12,041 nt of DNA from an uncultured Clostridia bacterium (GCA_947166205.1 CAMVDI010000041.1:1-12041); one strand, 5' to 3'. Shown: positions 1-7,216, numbered from the stretch's first letter. Translations and numbers: made by a program. Notes: a model not told the origin generated them from the sequence alone.

Positions 1-1674
1 CAGAAGGTACACCACCGCCTTCCGGCAGCATTTGGCCGCGGTCCGCTCCAGGGTTCTCACCCCGGCCTCCCGGGTATAGTCCTCAATCATGCGCTTCATG
101 ATTTCGTCACTGATCCGCAGCGTATCCGGCGCCATGCCGTGTTCCGCGATCTGCTTGGGCATCAGATGCCGCTTCAGAATCTGCAGCTTCTCTTCTTCCG
201 TATAGCTGGGCACCTCGATCAGTTCCATCCGGTCCCGCAGGGGATCCGGAATGGCTTCCGCGCTGTTGGCGGTGGTGATGAACATCACTTTGCTCAGATC
301 GAAGGGAATCTCCATATAATGATCCCGGAAAGCGAAATTCTGCTCCGCGTCCAGCACCTCGAGCATCGCGCTGGCGGGATCGCCCCGGAAATCGCTGGCC
401 ATCTTGTCAATCTCGTCAAAGAGGAAGACCGGGTTCATGCTGCCCGCCTGCTTCATGCCGGTAATGATCCGGCCGGGCATGGATCCGATATAGGTTTTCC
501 GGTGCCCGCGGATCTCAGCTTCATCCCGGACGCCGCCCAGGCTCATGCGGACAAATTTCCGGTCCACGGCCTCGGCGATGGCCTTGACGATGCTGGTCTT
601 GCCGACGCCGGGCGGTCCCACGAAGCAAAGGATGGGGCCCTTCATGTTCTTTTTCAGCCGAAGCACCGCCAGGTATTCGATGATCCGCTCCTTCACCTTG
701 TCCAGCCCGTAATGCTCCCGGTCCAGAACCTCCCTGGCCCTGGCCAGATCCAGATTGTCCTCCGTCTCCTTCCCCCAGGGCATGTCCAGAATCCAGTCGA
801 TATAGGTCTCGGATACGATATATTCGGGGCTGCCGGGAGCGATGCGGCTCATCCGGTCAATTTCCTTCTCGCATTTGGCCCGGGCTTCCTCGTTCAGCGG
901 AGTTTCCTCCATCCGCTTCCGGTATCCGTTCTGATCCTCCGCCTCGTCGCCCTCTCCGAGCTCCGACTGGATGGCCCGGATCTGCTCCCGGAGATAGAAA
1001 TCCTTCTGGTTCCGGTCCACCTGCCTGCGGATGCGGCTCTGAATCTCCTTCTCCGTGTCCGCCAGGTCCGTTTCCCGCATCAGCACGGCGCAGATCTTTT
1101 CCATCCGCTTCAGCGGATCCAGCTCCTCGAGGAAGGTCTGCCGCTCCTGCCATTTCTGAATCAGATTGGCCGCCAGCAGATCCGCGATTTCCCCGGGCTT
1201 TTCCAGATCCCGCAGTCCTTCCACCGTCTCCTGGCTGACCCGCTGGCTGCTCTTCGCGTATTCGGCGAAAAGGTCCTGCGTGGTGCGGATCAGAGCGCGG
1301 CTCTCATTGCTCCGGGGCACCCGGTCCCGGTGAATCTGGATCCTGGCCGTCACGCACTTTTCCTCGGACAGAATCTCCTCGATCGTGCCGCGGACTTCAC
1401 CCTCCACCAGCACGCGCATGTTTTCGCCGGGCAGGTTCATGACCTGCCGCACCGTGGCCACCGTGCCGACCGCGCAGAAATCTGCCGGAGCGGGATCCTC
1501 CGTTTCCTCGTTCTTCTGCGCCACAAGAAAGATCTTCTGGCGGGCGGTCATGCACTCCTCCAGCGCGGCGATGCTCTTCGGCCTGCCCACGTCAAAATGC
1601 AGCACCATGCCCGGAAAGATCATCATCCCCCGCAGGGGCAGAACAGGGAGCTCCATCGTCCTGGAATTTGCCAT
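1..1674 (-). CDS. lon: ATP-dependent protease La (Lon), 5' part, truncated by window edge
   Basis: Lon degrades damaged and selected regulatory proteins in the cytoplasm, using an AAA+ motor fused to a Ser-Lys peptidase. I translated 558 codons, open to the window edge. The N-terminal substrate-binding domain begins MANSRTMELPVLPLRGMMIF, a typical Lon start. A helical region follows, with RQVDRNQKDFYLREQIRAIQ near residues 240-260 and a DMPWGKETEDN linker near 305. The AAA+ core has Walker A GPPGVGKT at 353-360 and Walker B VFLFDEIDK at 416-424, almost the same positions as in E. coli Lon. The sequence leaves the window just after the AAA+ lid (GVRTLERTAAKCCRKA), so the roughly 200-residue peptidase domain with its catalytic Ser/Lys is not visible. 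The ATG at 1674 is chosen because AGGAGG (1681-1686) lies 6 nt upstream; a second in-frame ATG six codons later is less well placed. It follows clpX but has its own promoter. Confidence 0.97.
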   Translation of the reverse strand, partial: MANSRTMELPVLPLRGMMIFPGMVLHFDVGRPKSIAALEECMTARQKIFLVAQKNEETEDPAPADFCAVGTVATVRQVMNLPGENMRVLVEGEVRGTIEEILSEEKCVTARIQIHRDRVPRSNESRALIRTTQDLFAEYAKSSQRVSQETVEGLRDLEKPGEIADLLAANLIQKWQERQTFLEELDPLKRMEKICAVLMRETDLADTEKEIQSRIRRQVDRNQKDFYLREQIRAIQSELGEGDEAEDQNGYRKRMEETPLNEEARAKCEKEIDRMSRIAPGSPEYIVSETYIDWILDMPWGKETEDNLDLARAREVLDREHYGLDKVKERIIEYLAVLRLKKNMKGPILCFVGPPGVGKTSIVKAIAEAVDRKFVRMSLGGVRDEAEIRGHRKTYIGSMPGRIITGMKQAGSMNPVFLFDEIDKMASDFRGDPASAMLEVLDAEQNFAFRDHYMEIPFDLSKVMFITTANSAEAIPDPLRDRMELIEVPSYTEEEKLQILKRHLMPKQIAEHGMAPDTLRISDEIMKRMIEDYTREAGVRTLERTAAKCCRKAVVYLL

Positions 1675-1680
1675 CTTTGT

Positions 1681-1686
1681 CCTCCT
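1681..1686 (-). promoter_or_regulatory. lon ribosome binding site
   Basis: A perfect AGGAGG lies 6 nt before the lon ATG. It favours this start over the next in-frame ATG, six codons downstream. Confidence 0.85.
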
Positions 1687-1705
1687 GTGTTTCCAGTGTT
1701 CCTCA

Positions 1706-1733
1706 AGTATACCGAAAACCTGCGCTTTTGCAA
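1706..1733 (-). promoter_or_regulatory. sigma-A-like promoter of lon
   Basis: The minus strand has TTGCAA (1728-1733, 4/6 to TTGACA), a 16-bp spacer and TATACT (1706-1711, 5/6 to TATAAT). The -10 is about 32 nt before the start codon, leaving a leader of roughly 25 nt. The -35 lies inside CGCTTGCAAAAG, the same 12 bases that carry the -35 of the tig promoter, which supports the call. The -35 is also within a small hairpin (1723-1736, 5-bp stem). I saw no CIRCE element (HrcA) and no CtsR-type heptad repeat around it. Confidence 0.7.
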
Positions 1734-1736
1734 GCG

Positions 1737-1771
1737 AAAAAAACACCATCCCCGGTTTTCCGGGGAAGGTG
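1737..1771 (-). terminator. intrinsic terminator of the tig-clpP-clpX operon
   Basis: Downstream of the clpX stop, the minus strand reads CACCTTCCCCGG, loop AAAA, then CCGGGGATGGTG. This is a 12-bp stem with one T/T mismatch, followed directly by seven T residues (1737-1743). That is a textbook Rho-independent terminator in the clpX direction. It sits 37 nt after the clpX stop and ends just 3 nt before the lon -35 box, so lon is probably transcribed separately from clpX, apart from any read-through. Confidence 0.88.
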
Positions 1772-1808
1772 GCTGAATCTTTTTGTCCCGGGCTTTCCGG
1801 CGGCGGGA

Positions 1809-3122
1809 TCAGGAGACCTCGCTGCTGGGCATGGAACGCTCCGTTTCCACGCGTTTCGCGGTTCTGCGGCGGGTTCCCCGCTGCAGTTTGGGCTTTCCGC
1901 CGGTCACCGCGTCCACGTCAATGACGCAGCCGTTGATTTCCGTCATGCCCGGCAGTTCAAACATGGTCTCCAGCATGCAGTCCTCGATGATGGCCCGCAG
2001 TCCCCGGGCGCCGGTCTTCAGCGCGATGGCCTTCCGGGCGATCTCCCGGACCGCCTCATCCTCAAAGGTCAGCTGGATGCCGTCCAGCTCCAGCAGCTTG
2101 GCGTACTGCTTGCACAGGGCGTTCCGGGGCTCGGTCAGGATCCGGACCAGCGCTTCCTCGTCCAGTCCGTCCAGCGTCACCACCACAGGCAGCCGGCCCA
2201 CGAATTCCGGGATCAGGCCGAACCGGGTCAGATCCTCCGGACGCACCTGCCTAAGCGCGTCCACCCGTTCCGGATCCCGCTCGCTCTGGATCTCCGCGCC
2301 GAAACCCAGCGTCTTCTTTCCGATGCGGTTCTCGATGATGGGCACCAGTCCGTCGAAGGCGCCGCCGCAGATGAACAGGATGTTGGTGGTATCGATCTGC
2401 AGCATCTCCTGGTGAGGGTGCTTGCGCCCGCCCTGGGGCGGAACGGCGGCGACCGTTCCCTCCAGGATCTTCAGCAGACCCTGCTGGACCCCTTCCCCGC
2501 TCACGTCCCGGGTGATGGACATGTTCTCGCCTTTCCGGGCAATCTTGTCGATCTCGTCGATGTAGACGATTCCCTTCTGGGCCTTTTCGATGTCCCAGTC
2601 CGCCGCCTGGATCAGCCGCAGCAGGATGGTCTCCACATCGTCGCCCACGTAGCCGGCCTCCGTCACGCTGGTGGCGTCGGCGATGGCGAAGGGAACGTTC
2701 AGGATTCTGGCCAGGGTCTGGGCCAGATAGGTCTTTCCGCTGCCCGTGGGTCCCAGCATCAGGATATTGCTCTTCTGCAGCTCAATATCGTCCTTCTTCT
2801 GCCGGCGGTTGATGCGCTTGTAGTGATTGTAGACCGCGACGCACATGGCTTTCTTGGCCCTGTCCTGCCCGATCACGTATTCATCGAGGATTTTCTTCAT
2901 ATCGGTGGGCAGCATCACGTTCAGCGTCCCGGAGTTCCTGCCCTTCCGGGTGCCGCTTCTCCGGTCCAGCGGCTCCGTCTCGTCCTCGAGGATCCCGTTG
3001 CACAGGTCGATGCATTCGTTGCAGATATATACCCCGGGTCCCGCGATCAGGCGCTTCACCATGGTGGCTTCCTTGCCGCAGAAAGAGCACCGGGGGGACT
3101 GGTTATTCGTATAGCTGGCCAT
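1809..3122 (-). CDS. clpX: ATP-dependent Clp protease ATP-binding subunit ClpX
   Basis: ClpX is a hexameric AAA+ unfoldase that feeds substrates into ClpP in the cytoplasm. The 437-residue protein has the usual length. Its N-terminal zinc-binding domain has Cys 12, 15, 34 and 37. Walker A GPTGSGKT is at 124-131, the pore-1 loop GYVG at 157-160, Walker [10 protein letters not shown] at 185-193, and the RKH pore loop at 233-235. The sensor-2 region is [11 protein letters not shown]. The loop that docks on ClpP reads LGF (272-274), where many ClpX proteins have IGF; this is a conservative change, so ClpP binding should be kept. The tail after the AAA+ module is basic ([10 protein letters not shown]). 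The ATG at 3122 has AAGGAG (3127-3132) 4 nt upstream. The gene begins 39 nt after the clpP stop with no promoter between them, so the two should be co-transcribed; the terminator at 1737-1771 ends the operon. Confidence 0.98.
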   Translation of the reverse strand: MASYTNNQSPRCSFCGKEATMVKRLIAGPGVYICNECIDLCNGILEDETEPLDRRSGTRKGRNSGTLNVMLPTDMKKILDEYVIGQDRAKKAMCVAVYNHYKRINRRQKKDDIELQKSNILMLGPTGSGKTYLAQTLARILNVPFAIADATSVTEAGYVGDDVETILLRLIQAADWDIEKAQKGIVYIDEIDKIARKGENMSITRDVSGEGVQQGLLKILEGTVAAVPPQGGRKHPHQEMLQIDTTNILFICGGAFDGLVPIIENRIGKKTLGFGAEIQSERDPERVDALRQVRPEDLTRFGLIPEFVGRLPVVVTLDGLDEEALVRILTEPRNALCKQYAKLLELDGIQLTFEDEAVREIARKAIALKTGARGLRAIIEDCMLETMFELPGMTEINGCVIDVDAVTGGKPKLQRGTRRRTAKRVETERSMPSSEVS

Positions 3123-3161
3123 GTTGCTCCTTTATGTTCCGTCGGTTTTGTTCCTGATGCC

Positions 3162-3752
3162 TCAGCCCTGCTTCCGCGGCTGATAAATCTCGTCGATGAT
3201 GTGATATTCCAGCGCTTCCTCCGCGCTCATGAAGTAGTCCCGCTCCACGTCGGCCTTGACCTTTTCCAGCTTCTGACCCGTCATCTCCGCCATCATCCGG
3301 GTCATCTTCTCCTTGGTCTTCATCAGCCATTCCGCCTGGATGGCCACATCCGTCGCCTGACCCTGGGCGCCGCCCAGCGGCTGATGAATCATGACCTCGC
3401 TGTTGGGAAGGGCGAGCCGCTTTCCGGGGGCGCCGGCCATCAGCAGAAAGGCGCCCATGCTGGCGGCCATGCCGATGCAGACCGTCCGAACCTGGGGCCG
3501 GATGTACTGCATGGTGTCGTAGATAGCCATGCCCGCGGTCACGGAGCCGCCCGGGCTGTTGATATACAGGCTGATATCCGCGTCCGGATCCTCCATCTCC
3601 AGAAACAGCATCTGGGCCACCACCAGGTTGGCCGTGGTGTCGTCGATCTCCCCGCCCAGGAACACGATCCGGTCCTTCAGCAGGCGGGAATAAATGTCAT
3701 AGGAGCGCTCGCCCCGGTTCGTCTGTTCGATTACATAGGGAACCAGTGTCAT
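3162..3752 (-). CDS. clpP: ATP-dependent Clp protease proteolytic subunit ClpP
   Basis: ClpP is the serine peptidase that forms a tetradecameric chamber capped by ClpX or another Clp ATPase. The protein has 196 residues starting [11 protein letters not shown], the usual mature ClpP start, and the usual family length. The catalytic triad is complete and in canonical positions: Ser98 (GMAASMG), His123 (MIHQPLGG) and Asp172 (VERDYFMS). The oxyanion-loop motif SPGGSVTAG is near 66-74. I place the start at 3752 because GGAGG (3761-3765) is 8 nt upstream. The frame stays open for 16 more codons to an ATG at 3800 that has no ribosome binding site and lies within a hairpin. That extension would resemble the short ClpP propeptide of E. 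coli in position only. The gene sits between tig (94 nt gap) and clpX (39 nt gap). Confidence 0.98.
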   Translation of the reverse strand: MTLVPYVIEQTNRGERSYDIYSRLLKDRIVFLGGEIDDTTANLVVAQMLFLEMEDPDADISLYINSPGGSVTAGMAIYDTMQYIRPQVRTVCIGMAASMGAFLLMAGAPGKRLALPNSEVMIHQPLGGAQGQATDVAIQAEWLMKTKEKMTRMMAEMTGQKLEKVKADVERDYFMSAEEALEYHIIDEIYQPRKQG

Positions 3753-3760
3753 CTCGTTTT

Positions 3761-3765
3761 CCTCC
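3761..3765 (-). promoter_or_regulatory. clpP ribosome binding site (decides start)
   Basis: GGAGG lies 8 nt before the ATG at 3752, which supports the short ClpP over the 16-codon in-frame extension. It begins only 5 nt after the 3' foot of the hairpin at 3771-3808, so hairpin folding could affect access to this site. Confidence 0.8.
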
Positions 3766-3770
3766 GTGAT

Positions 3771-3808
3771 GTACAGCAATGGCGCCTGTGCCGGCGCCAT
3801 TGCTGTAC
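3771..3808 (-). repeat. 16-bp perfect inverted repeat (hairpin) in the clpP leader
   Basis: The arms GTACAGCAATGGCGCC (3771-3786) and its exact reverse complement (3793-3808) enclose a 6-nt loop. In the tig-to-clpP transcript this makes a very stable stem-loop, 38 nt after the tig stop and 5 nt before the clpP GGAGG. No T-run follows on the minus strand, so it does not look like a normal intrinsic terminator. It could be an mRNA processing or stability element that sets the tig:clpP ratio, a weak attenuator, or a translation-control hairpin. The pairing is direct observation; the role is inference. Confidence 0.85.
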
Positions 3809-3846
3809 GTCTGTTCTATTTGCAGGAAGGGGACCTTCCGCGGATC

Positions 3847-5184
3847 TCAGGCCTCAGCGTCCTTCTGCTCTTCCGCCTTGGGTTCCTCCGCCTTCTTTTC
3901 GGTAATCTTCGCGTCCTTCATCAGCAGATCCAGCACCAGGGCGATGGCCGCGTCCTCCTTCAGGTATTCCTTCTGGGATTCGGTCAGATCCCGCTTGAAG
4001 TCCTCCGCGTCCCGGCCGTAGCGCTCCGCCTGCTCGGCGATCTGCTTTTCGATGTCCTCCTCGGTGGGCTCGATGCCCTCCGCCTTGCGGATGGCTTCGA
4101 TCACCAGCTCATTCCTGACCCGGCGCTCCGCCTCGGGCTCGTTCTGCGCCTTCAGGGCTTCCCGGGTCATGCCCATGTACTTCAGATAGTCGTCCAGCCG
4201 GATGCCCTGATAGGAGGCGTTCAGCTCCATTTCCCGGATCATGTAGTTGCTCTGGGTTTCAATCATCGCACGGGGGATATCCACCTGGGCGTTCGCCACG
4301 GCCTTTTCCACCAGCGCGTTCTTGGCGGCGTTCTCGTTGTTCTTTTCCACCCGTTCGGTCAGCCGGCGCACGATATCCGCCTTGTATTCGGCAAAGGTGT
4401 TGAAGTCGCTGACGTCCGCGGCGAAATCATCGTCCAGCTCCGGCTTCTCCACCTTCTGGATGCCGTTCACCTTCACATGGAAAACCGCGTCCTTGCCCGC
4501 CAGCTCGGCGGCATGGTACTCCGCCGGGAAGGTCACGTTCAGGTCCTTTTCCTCGCCGATGCCCATGCCCACCATCTGCTCCTCGAAGCCGGGGATGAAG
4601 CTGCCGCTTCCGATGGTCAGCGTCTGCCCTTCCGCGGTGCCGCCGTCAAAGGCGACCCCGTCCACCGTTCCGGCATAGTCCAGGTTCACGATATCCCCGT
4701 TCTCCACCGGGCGGTCCTCCACATCGACGGTGCGGCTGGCCTTGTCCACGTCCCGCTGGATCTCCGCGTCGATCATGGCGTCGGTGACCTTCTGCATGGG
4801 GATCTCCGCCTCCAGGCCCTTGTACTCGCCCAGAGTCACATCGGGACGGACGAAGACTTCAACGCTGAACTTCAGATCCTTTCCGGAGCCGATCTCCTCC
4901 AGGCTGAATTCCGGCTGATCCACGGGGAACAGGTCATTCTCCTTCACCGCCGCCTCGTAGGCGTCCGGGAACAGGAAGTTGATGGCGTCATCGTACAGGA
5001 TGGATTCGCCGTACATGGCCTCCACCATCCTGCGGGGGGCCTTGCCCTTCCGGAAACCGGGGATATTGATGCTCCGGCGGATCTTCAGAAACGCCTTGCT
5101 CATGGCCTCGTCAAACGCTTCCGCGGGGAATTCAAAATGCAGCTTCGCCTTGTTGCTGGAAATCTTTTCGTACGTATAGCTCAT
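3847..5184 (-). CDS. tig: trigger factor, ribosome-associated chaperone/prolyl isomerase
   Basis: Trigger factor binds at the ribosomal exit tunnel and shields nascent chains. The protein is 445 residues, of usual length. The N-terminal ribosome-binding domain carries GFRKGKAP at 43-50, the family signature loop, at the same numbering as in E. coli. The FKBP-type prolyl isomerase domain spans about 155-245, with NGDIVNLDYAGTVDG and GSGSFIPGFEEQMVGM (192-207). The rest is the helical C-terminal chaperone domain, ending in a charged Lys/Glu/Ala tail (EKKAEEPKAEEQKDAEA). The start at 5184 has AGGAGG (5197-5202) 12 nt upstream, a rather long spacing, but no better in-frame start exists and MSYTYEK fits the family. 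It is the first gene of the tig-clpP-clpX operon and has its own promoter at 5246-5275. Confidence 0.98.
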   Translation of the reverse strand: MSYTYEKISSNKAKLHFEFPAEAFDEAMSKAFLKIRRSINIPGFRKGKAPRRMVEAMYGESILYDDAINFLFPDAYEAAVKENDLFPVDQPEFSLEEIGSGKDLKFSVEVFVRPDVTLGEYKGLEAEIPMQKVTDAMIDAEIQRDVDKASRTVDVEDRPVENGDIVNLDYAGTVDGVAFDGGTAEGQTLTIGSGSFIPGFEEQMVGMGIGEEKDLNVTFPAEYHAAELAGKDAVFHVKVNGIQKVEKPELDDDFAADVSDFNTFAEYKADIVRRLTERVEKNNENAAKNALVEKAVANAQVDIPRAMIETQSNYMIREMELNASYQGIRLDDYLKYMGMTREALKAQNEPEAERRVRNELVIEAIRKAEGIEPTEEDIEKQIAEQAERYGRDAEDFKRDLTESQKEYLKEDAAIALVLDLLMKDAKITEKKAEEPKAEEQKDAEA

Positions 5185-5245
5185 GGTATGTCCGTCCCTC
5201 CTGTGTCCTTGAACAAATCCTTCTGCCCCTGACGGGCCATTTTTC

Positions 5246-5275
5246 AGTATATCATAGGGTTTTCCCCTTTTGCAA
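5246..5275 (-). promoter_or_regulatory. sigma-A-like promoter of the tig-clpP-clpX operon
   Basis: The minus strand has TTGCAA (5270-5275), an 18-bp spacer and TATACT (5246-5251), 61 nt before the tig ATG. The -35 lies in CGCTTGCAAAAG, identical over 12 bases to the lon -35 region. No CIRCE or CtsR heptad repeat is visible here, so I have no sequence support for the classical Firmicutes heat-shock control of this operon. Confidence 0.7.
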
Positions 5276-5361
5276 GCGGTAAATTCCCGCCCCGCCCGGG
5301 TCCCGGCGCGGCGTCTTTCCTTTTTCCCCCGTCCGGCGGTCCGGGGCTGTCCGTCTCCGGC

Positions 5362-6336
5362 CTACCAGGGATCCTCCGGCAGCCGGACCAGATCGCTGGT
5401 GCCCACCCCCAGGATTTCCGCCGTGGCCCGGGAGGACAGGTTCCGGGGCTTGTCGTCCATCCTGCACAGCTGATGCCCCATGAACAGGATGCAGGCGGTC
5501 TGCCCGCCGTCCAGGTTGAAGGCTGTCCGGCAGCCCTTTTCCATCAGTTTCTCCGTCAGGAAGGAGACATTGTCCCCCCGGCTCCGTTTGATCCTGCCCT
5601 CCAGCATCATGAACCAGTAGTGTCCCTTCTCCGTCATGCCCACGGCCACCCGCTCGGCGCCGCCGGAGGTACCGTATTTCTTCAGCCCCTTTTCGTTCAG
5701 CTCCCCGTCCCGGATCAGCCAGGGGCCGAAGGAAAGGACATCCACGGCGCCCATCTCCACATACTCCTCCGCGGTCTTCTCGTCGCTGAAGAACACCTTC
5801 ATGTCCCCGTCCGGAAAGATCGCCAGCGTGTCCAGGTTCGGAAACCCGTCCGACATGGCCTTCCTGGTTTTCGTGGAGATGATTTTCCCGCCCCGCAGCA
5901 GGATCCCCGTCCTGGCCTTGTGCAGATACCGGTGCCAGGCGTAGTCCGCGCTGACGGCGATGACCGTGCGGTTCAGCCGGGCCAGCTTGTAGGGATAATC
6001 CCGCTTTTTCATCCAGTGCTCCGGATCCAGGGGGATCATGTGCGGCACCTCTCCGCCCTCCGCGCATCGGATCTCCGCCTCGTACCAGGTGCGGGCGGGC
6101 TTTTCCTGGATGTACCTCCGCACCTCAACCCACAGGGTGCTGCCGGCGTACCGCCACAGGCCGGCCTCCTCATTCTCGTAAACGAACTCCCCGTCCTCCA
6201 GAAAGCCGTCTTCGTTCAGCTCCGGAAAAGCGCCCTCCTCCGCCCCCTCCGGGGCAGCCGCTTCCTCCCCCAGGGCGGGGAAAAGCAGAAAAAGGGCCAG
6301 CAGCCAGGCCAGGCCCGGGATGATCCTCTTCTTCAT
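5362..6336 (-). CDS. secreted phosphodiester glycosidase (NAGPA-like) family protein
   Basis: The 324-residue protein has a clear Sec signal peptide: MKKR, a hydrophobic core to about residue 20, then PALGEEAAA. A short acidic linker follows. The rest, about residues 105-315, matches the phosphodiester glycosidase family related to the luminal domain of the mammalian uncovering enzyme NAGPA, often labelled exopolysaccharide biosynthesis protein. Seen motifs are FPDGDMKVF (174-182), SFGPWLIRDGEL (202-213), ERVAVGMTEKG (228-238), the hallmark FNLDGGQTA (273-281), and SSRATAEILGVG (301-312). I infer action on a cell-envelope or extracellular glycan phosphodiester; the substrate is unknown. The gene starts 31 nt after purC with only a weak purine-rich binding site (AGAAGAAAG), so it is likely co-transcribed with purC. 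tig follows 177 nt later under its own promoter. Confidence 0.85.
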   Translation of the reverse strand: MKKRIIPGLAWLLALFLLFPALGEEAAAPEGAEEGAFPELNEDGFLEDGEFVYENEEAGLWRYAGSTLWVEVRRYIQEKPARTWYEAEIRCAEGGEVPHMIPLDPEHWMKKRDYPYKLARLNRTVIAVSADYAWHRYLHKARTGILLRGGKIISTKTRKAMSDGFPNLDTLAIFPDGDMKVFFSDEKTAEEYVEMGAVDVLSFGPWLIRDGELNEKGLKKYGTSGGAERVAVGMTEKGHYWFMMLEGRIKRSRGDNVSFLTEKLMEKGCRTAFNLDGGQTACILFMGHQLCRMDDKPRNLSSRATAEILGVGTSDLVRLPEDPW

Positions 6337-6367
6337 CTTTCTTCTGTCTCCGCGTCCGGTGAATCGC

Positions 6368-7087
6368 TCAGTAGCTGGTGCCCATCATCCGATGGAGCAC
6401 CTCCTGATAGGCTTCCTTCACGTCCCCAAGGTCCCGCCGGAACCGGTCGATATCCAGCGGCTCATGGGTGCTGCTGTCCCAGAACCGGGCCGTATCCGGG
6501 CTGATCTCGTCCGCCAGCAGGATCTTTCCCTTGTACCGGCCGAACTCGATGCGGAAGTCGATCAGCTCGATATGGATTTCGCTCATGTACGCGGAAAGGA
6601 TCTCGTTGATCCGGCGGCTGAGCCGGCGGATCTCCTCAATCTCTTCCATGCTGGCGGCCTTCATCGCCAGCAGGTGGGTGTGGTTCACCAGCGCGTCCAC
6701 GTCCATTTCGCTTTCCTTCAGCACGAATTCCACCACCGGGTGATCCAGCTTCATGCCCACGGGCAGCCCCGTCCGGACATGCATGCCGCCGGCCACCCGG
6801 TTCCGGATCTTCACGGCAAAGCACATCATGTCGCACCGGAGCACCAGGCTCTGCCGGGCGTCCAGCTGGCGGATAAAATGATTCTCAACGCCCTGTTCCC
6901 TCAGCAGGGTGAACAGGTGCTTGCAGATGGCGTTGTTGATCTCTCCCTTGCCCAGAATCCGGCCCCGCTTCAGCCCGTGATAGGCCATGGCCTCGTCCTT
7001 GTAGTAGACAACCGCCAGATCCGGATCGTCCGTCGCGTAAACCCGTTTTCCCTTGCCTTCCCGAATGAGCTCCCTGATCTCCGGCAT
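6368..7087 (-). CDS. purC: phosphoribosylaminoimidazole-succinocarboxamide synthase (SAICAR synthase), divergent
   Basis: PurC joins CAIR and aspartate with ATP use in de novo purine synthesis. The 239-residue length and most motifs fit: GKGKRVY at 11-17 (nucleotide-binding loop), ILGKGEINNAICKHLF at 44-59, IRNRVAGG at 94-101, LIDFRIEFG at 175-183, LADEISPDTARFWD at 191-204, and a C-terminal VKEAYQEVLHR. It departs from the family at the usually invariant V-P-x-E-V-V-V-R-N stretch, which here reads MCFAVKIRN, so both Pro and Glu are lost. The second signature has Arg for the usual Lys (DFRIEFG), and the K-x-D...D-P substrate loop is altered (KESEMDVDALVN). It may be a real SAICAR synthase of an unusual subclade or a paralogue with changed activity. 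No other pur gene is in the window. The ATG at 7087 has AGGAGG (7097-7102) 9 nt upstream, and a strong promoter precedes it. Confidence 0.88.
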   Translation of the reverse strand: MPEIRELIREGKGKRVYATDDPDLAVVYYKDEAMAYHGLKRGRILGKGEINNAICKHLFTLLREQGVENHFIRQLDARQSLVLRCDMMCFAVKIRNRVAGGMHVRTGLPVGMKLDHPVVEFVLKESEMDVDALVNHTHLLAMKAASMEEIEEIRRLSRRINEILSAYMSEIHIELIDFRIEFGRYKGKILLADEISPDTARFWDSSTHEPLDIDRFRRDLGDVKEAYQEVLHRMMGTSY

Positions 7088-7118
7088 CCCTCTGACCTCC
7101 TGCGCGTGTGGATTTTTT

Positions 7119-7148
7119 ATTATACCGCACGGAGCGTTGATTTCTCAA
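7119..7148 (-). promoter_or_regulatory. sigma-A promoter of purC and the glycosidase gene
   Basis: The minus strand has TTGAGA (7143-7148, 5/6), an 18-bp spacer and a perfect TATAAT (7119-7124), about 30 nt before the purC start. This is the best-matching promoter in the window. Its -35 lies in CTTGAGAAA, resembling the CTTGCAAAA context at lon and tig. Confidence 0.8.
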
Positions 7149-7160
7149 GCCTTGAAAATC
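7139..7160 (-). repeat. near-palindrome over the purC -35 box
   Basis: GATTTTCAAG, one spacer base, then CTTGAGAAATC on the minus strand. The arms match except for one extra base on the promoter side. Since it overlaps the -35 it could be a repressor-binding site or a weak hairpin from the upstream transcript. It does not match the B. subtilis PurR box as I know it. Chance is also possible in this AT-rich stretch. Confidence 0.4.
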
Positions 7161-7216
7161 CCTTCAGTTTCTGACCGGATCCTACAGGTTTCCGGGTTTC
7201 CCGCCGGAGGAGGCCC

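Noticed and set aside
3753..3800. 16-residue N-terminal extension of ClpP
   Set aside because: It has no ribosome binding site and its ATG lies inside the hairpin arm, whereas GGAGG sits 8 nt before [11 protein letters not shown]. Kept only as a possibility in the hairpin finding.
3825..3839. 6-bp hairpin (GGAAGG/CCTTCC) just after the tig stop
   Set aside because: Short stem with a 3-nt loop and no T-run; too weak to call a terminator or regulatory element.
139..5232. Very long plus-strand open frames (545, 745 and 488 codons) opposite lon, clpX, clpP and tig
   Set aside because: They are antisense shadows: GC-rich codon use leaves few stops. Their translations are rich in His, Pro, Arg and Leu with no recognisable domain, while the minus strand gives full-length known proteins.
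5285..5345. Possible terminator after the glycosidase gene
   Set aside because: Several short GC-rich pairings exist (for example CCCCG/CGGGG and CCGGG/CCCGG), but stems are 5 bp and no proper T-run follows on the minus strand.
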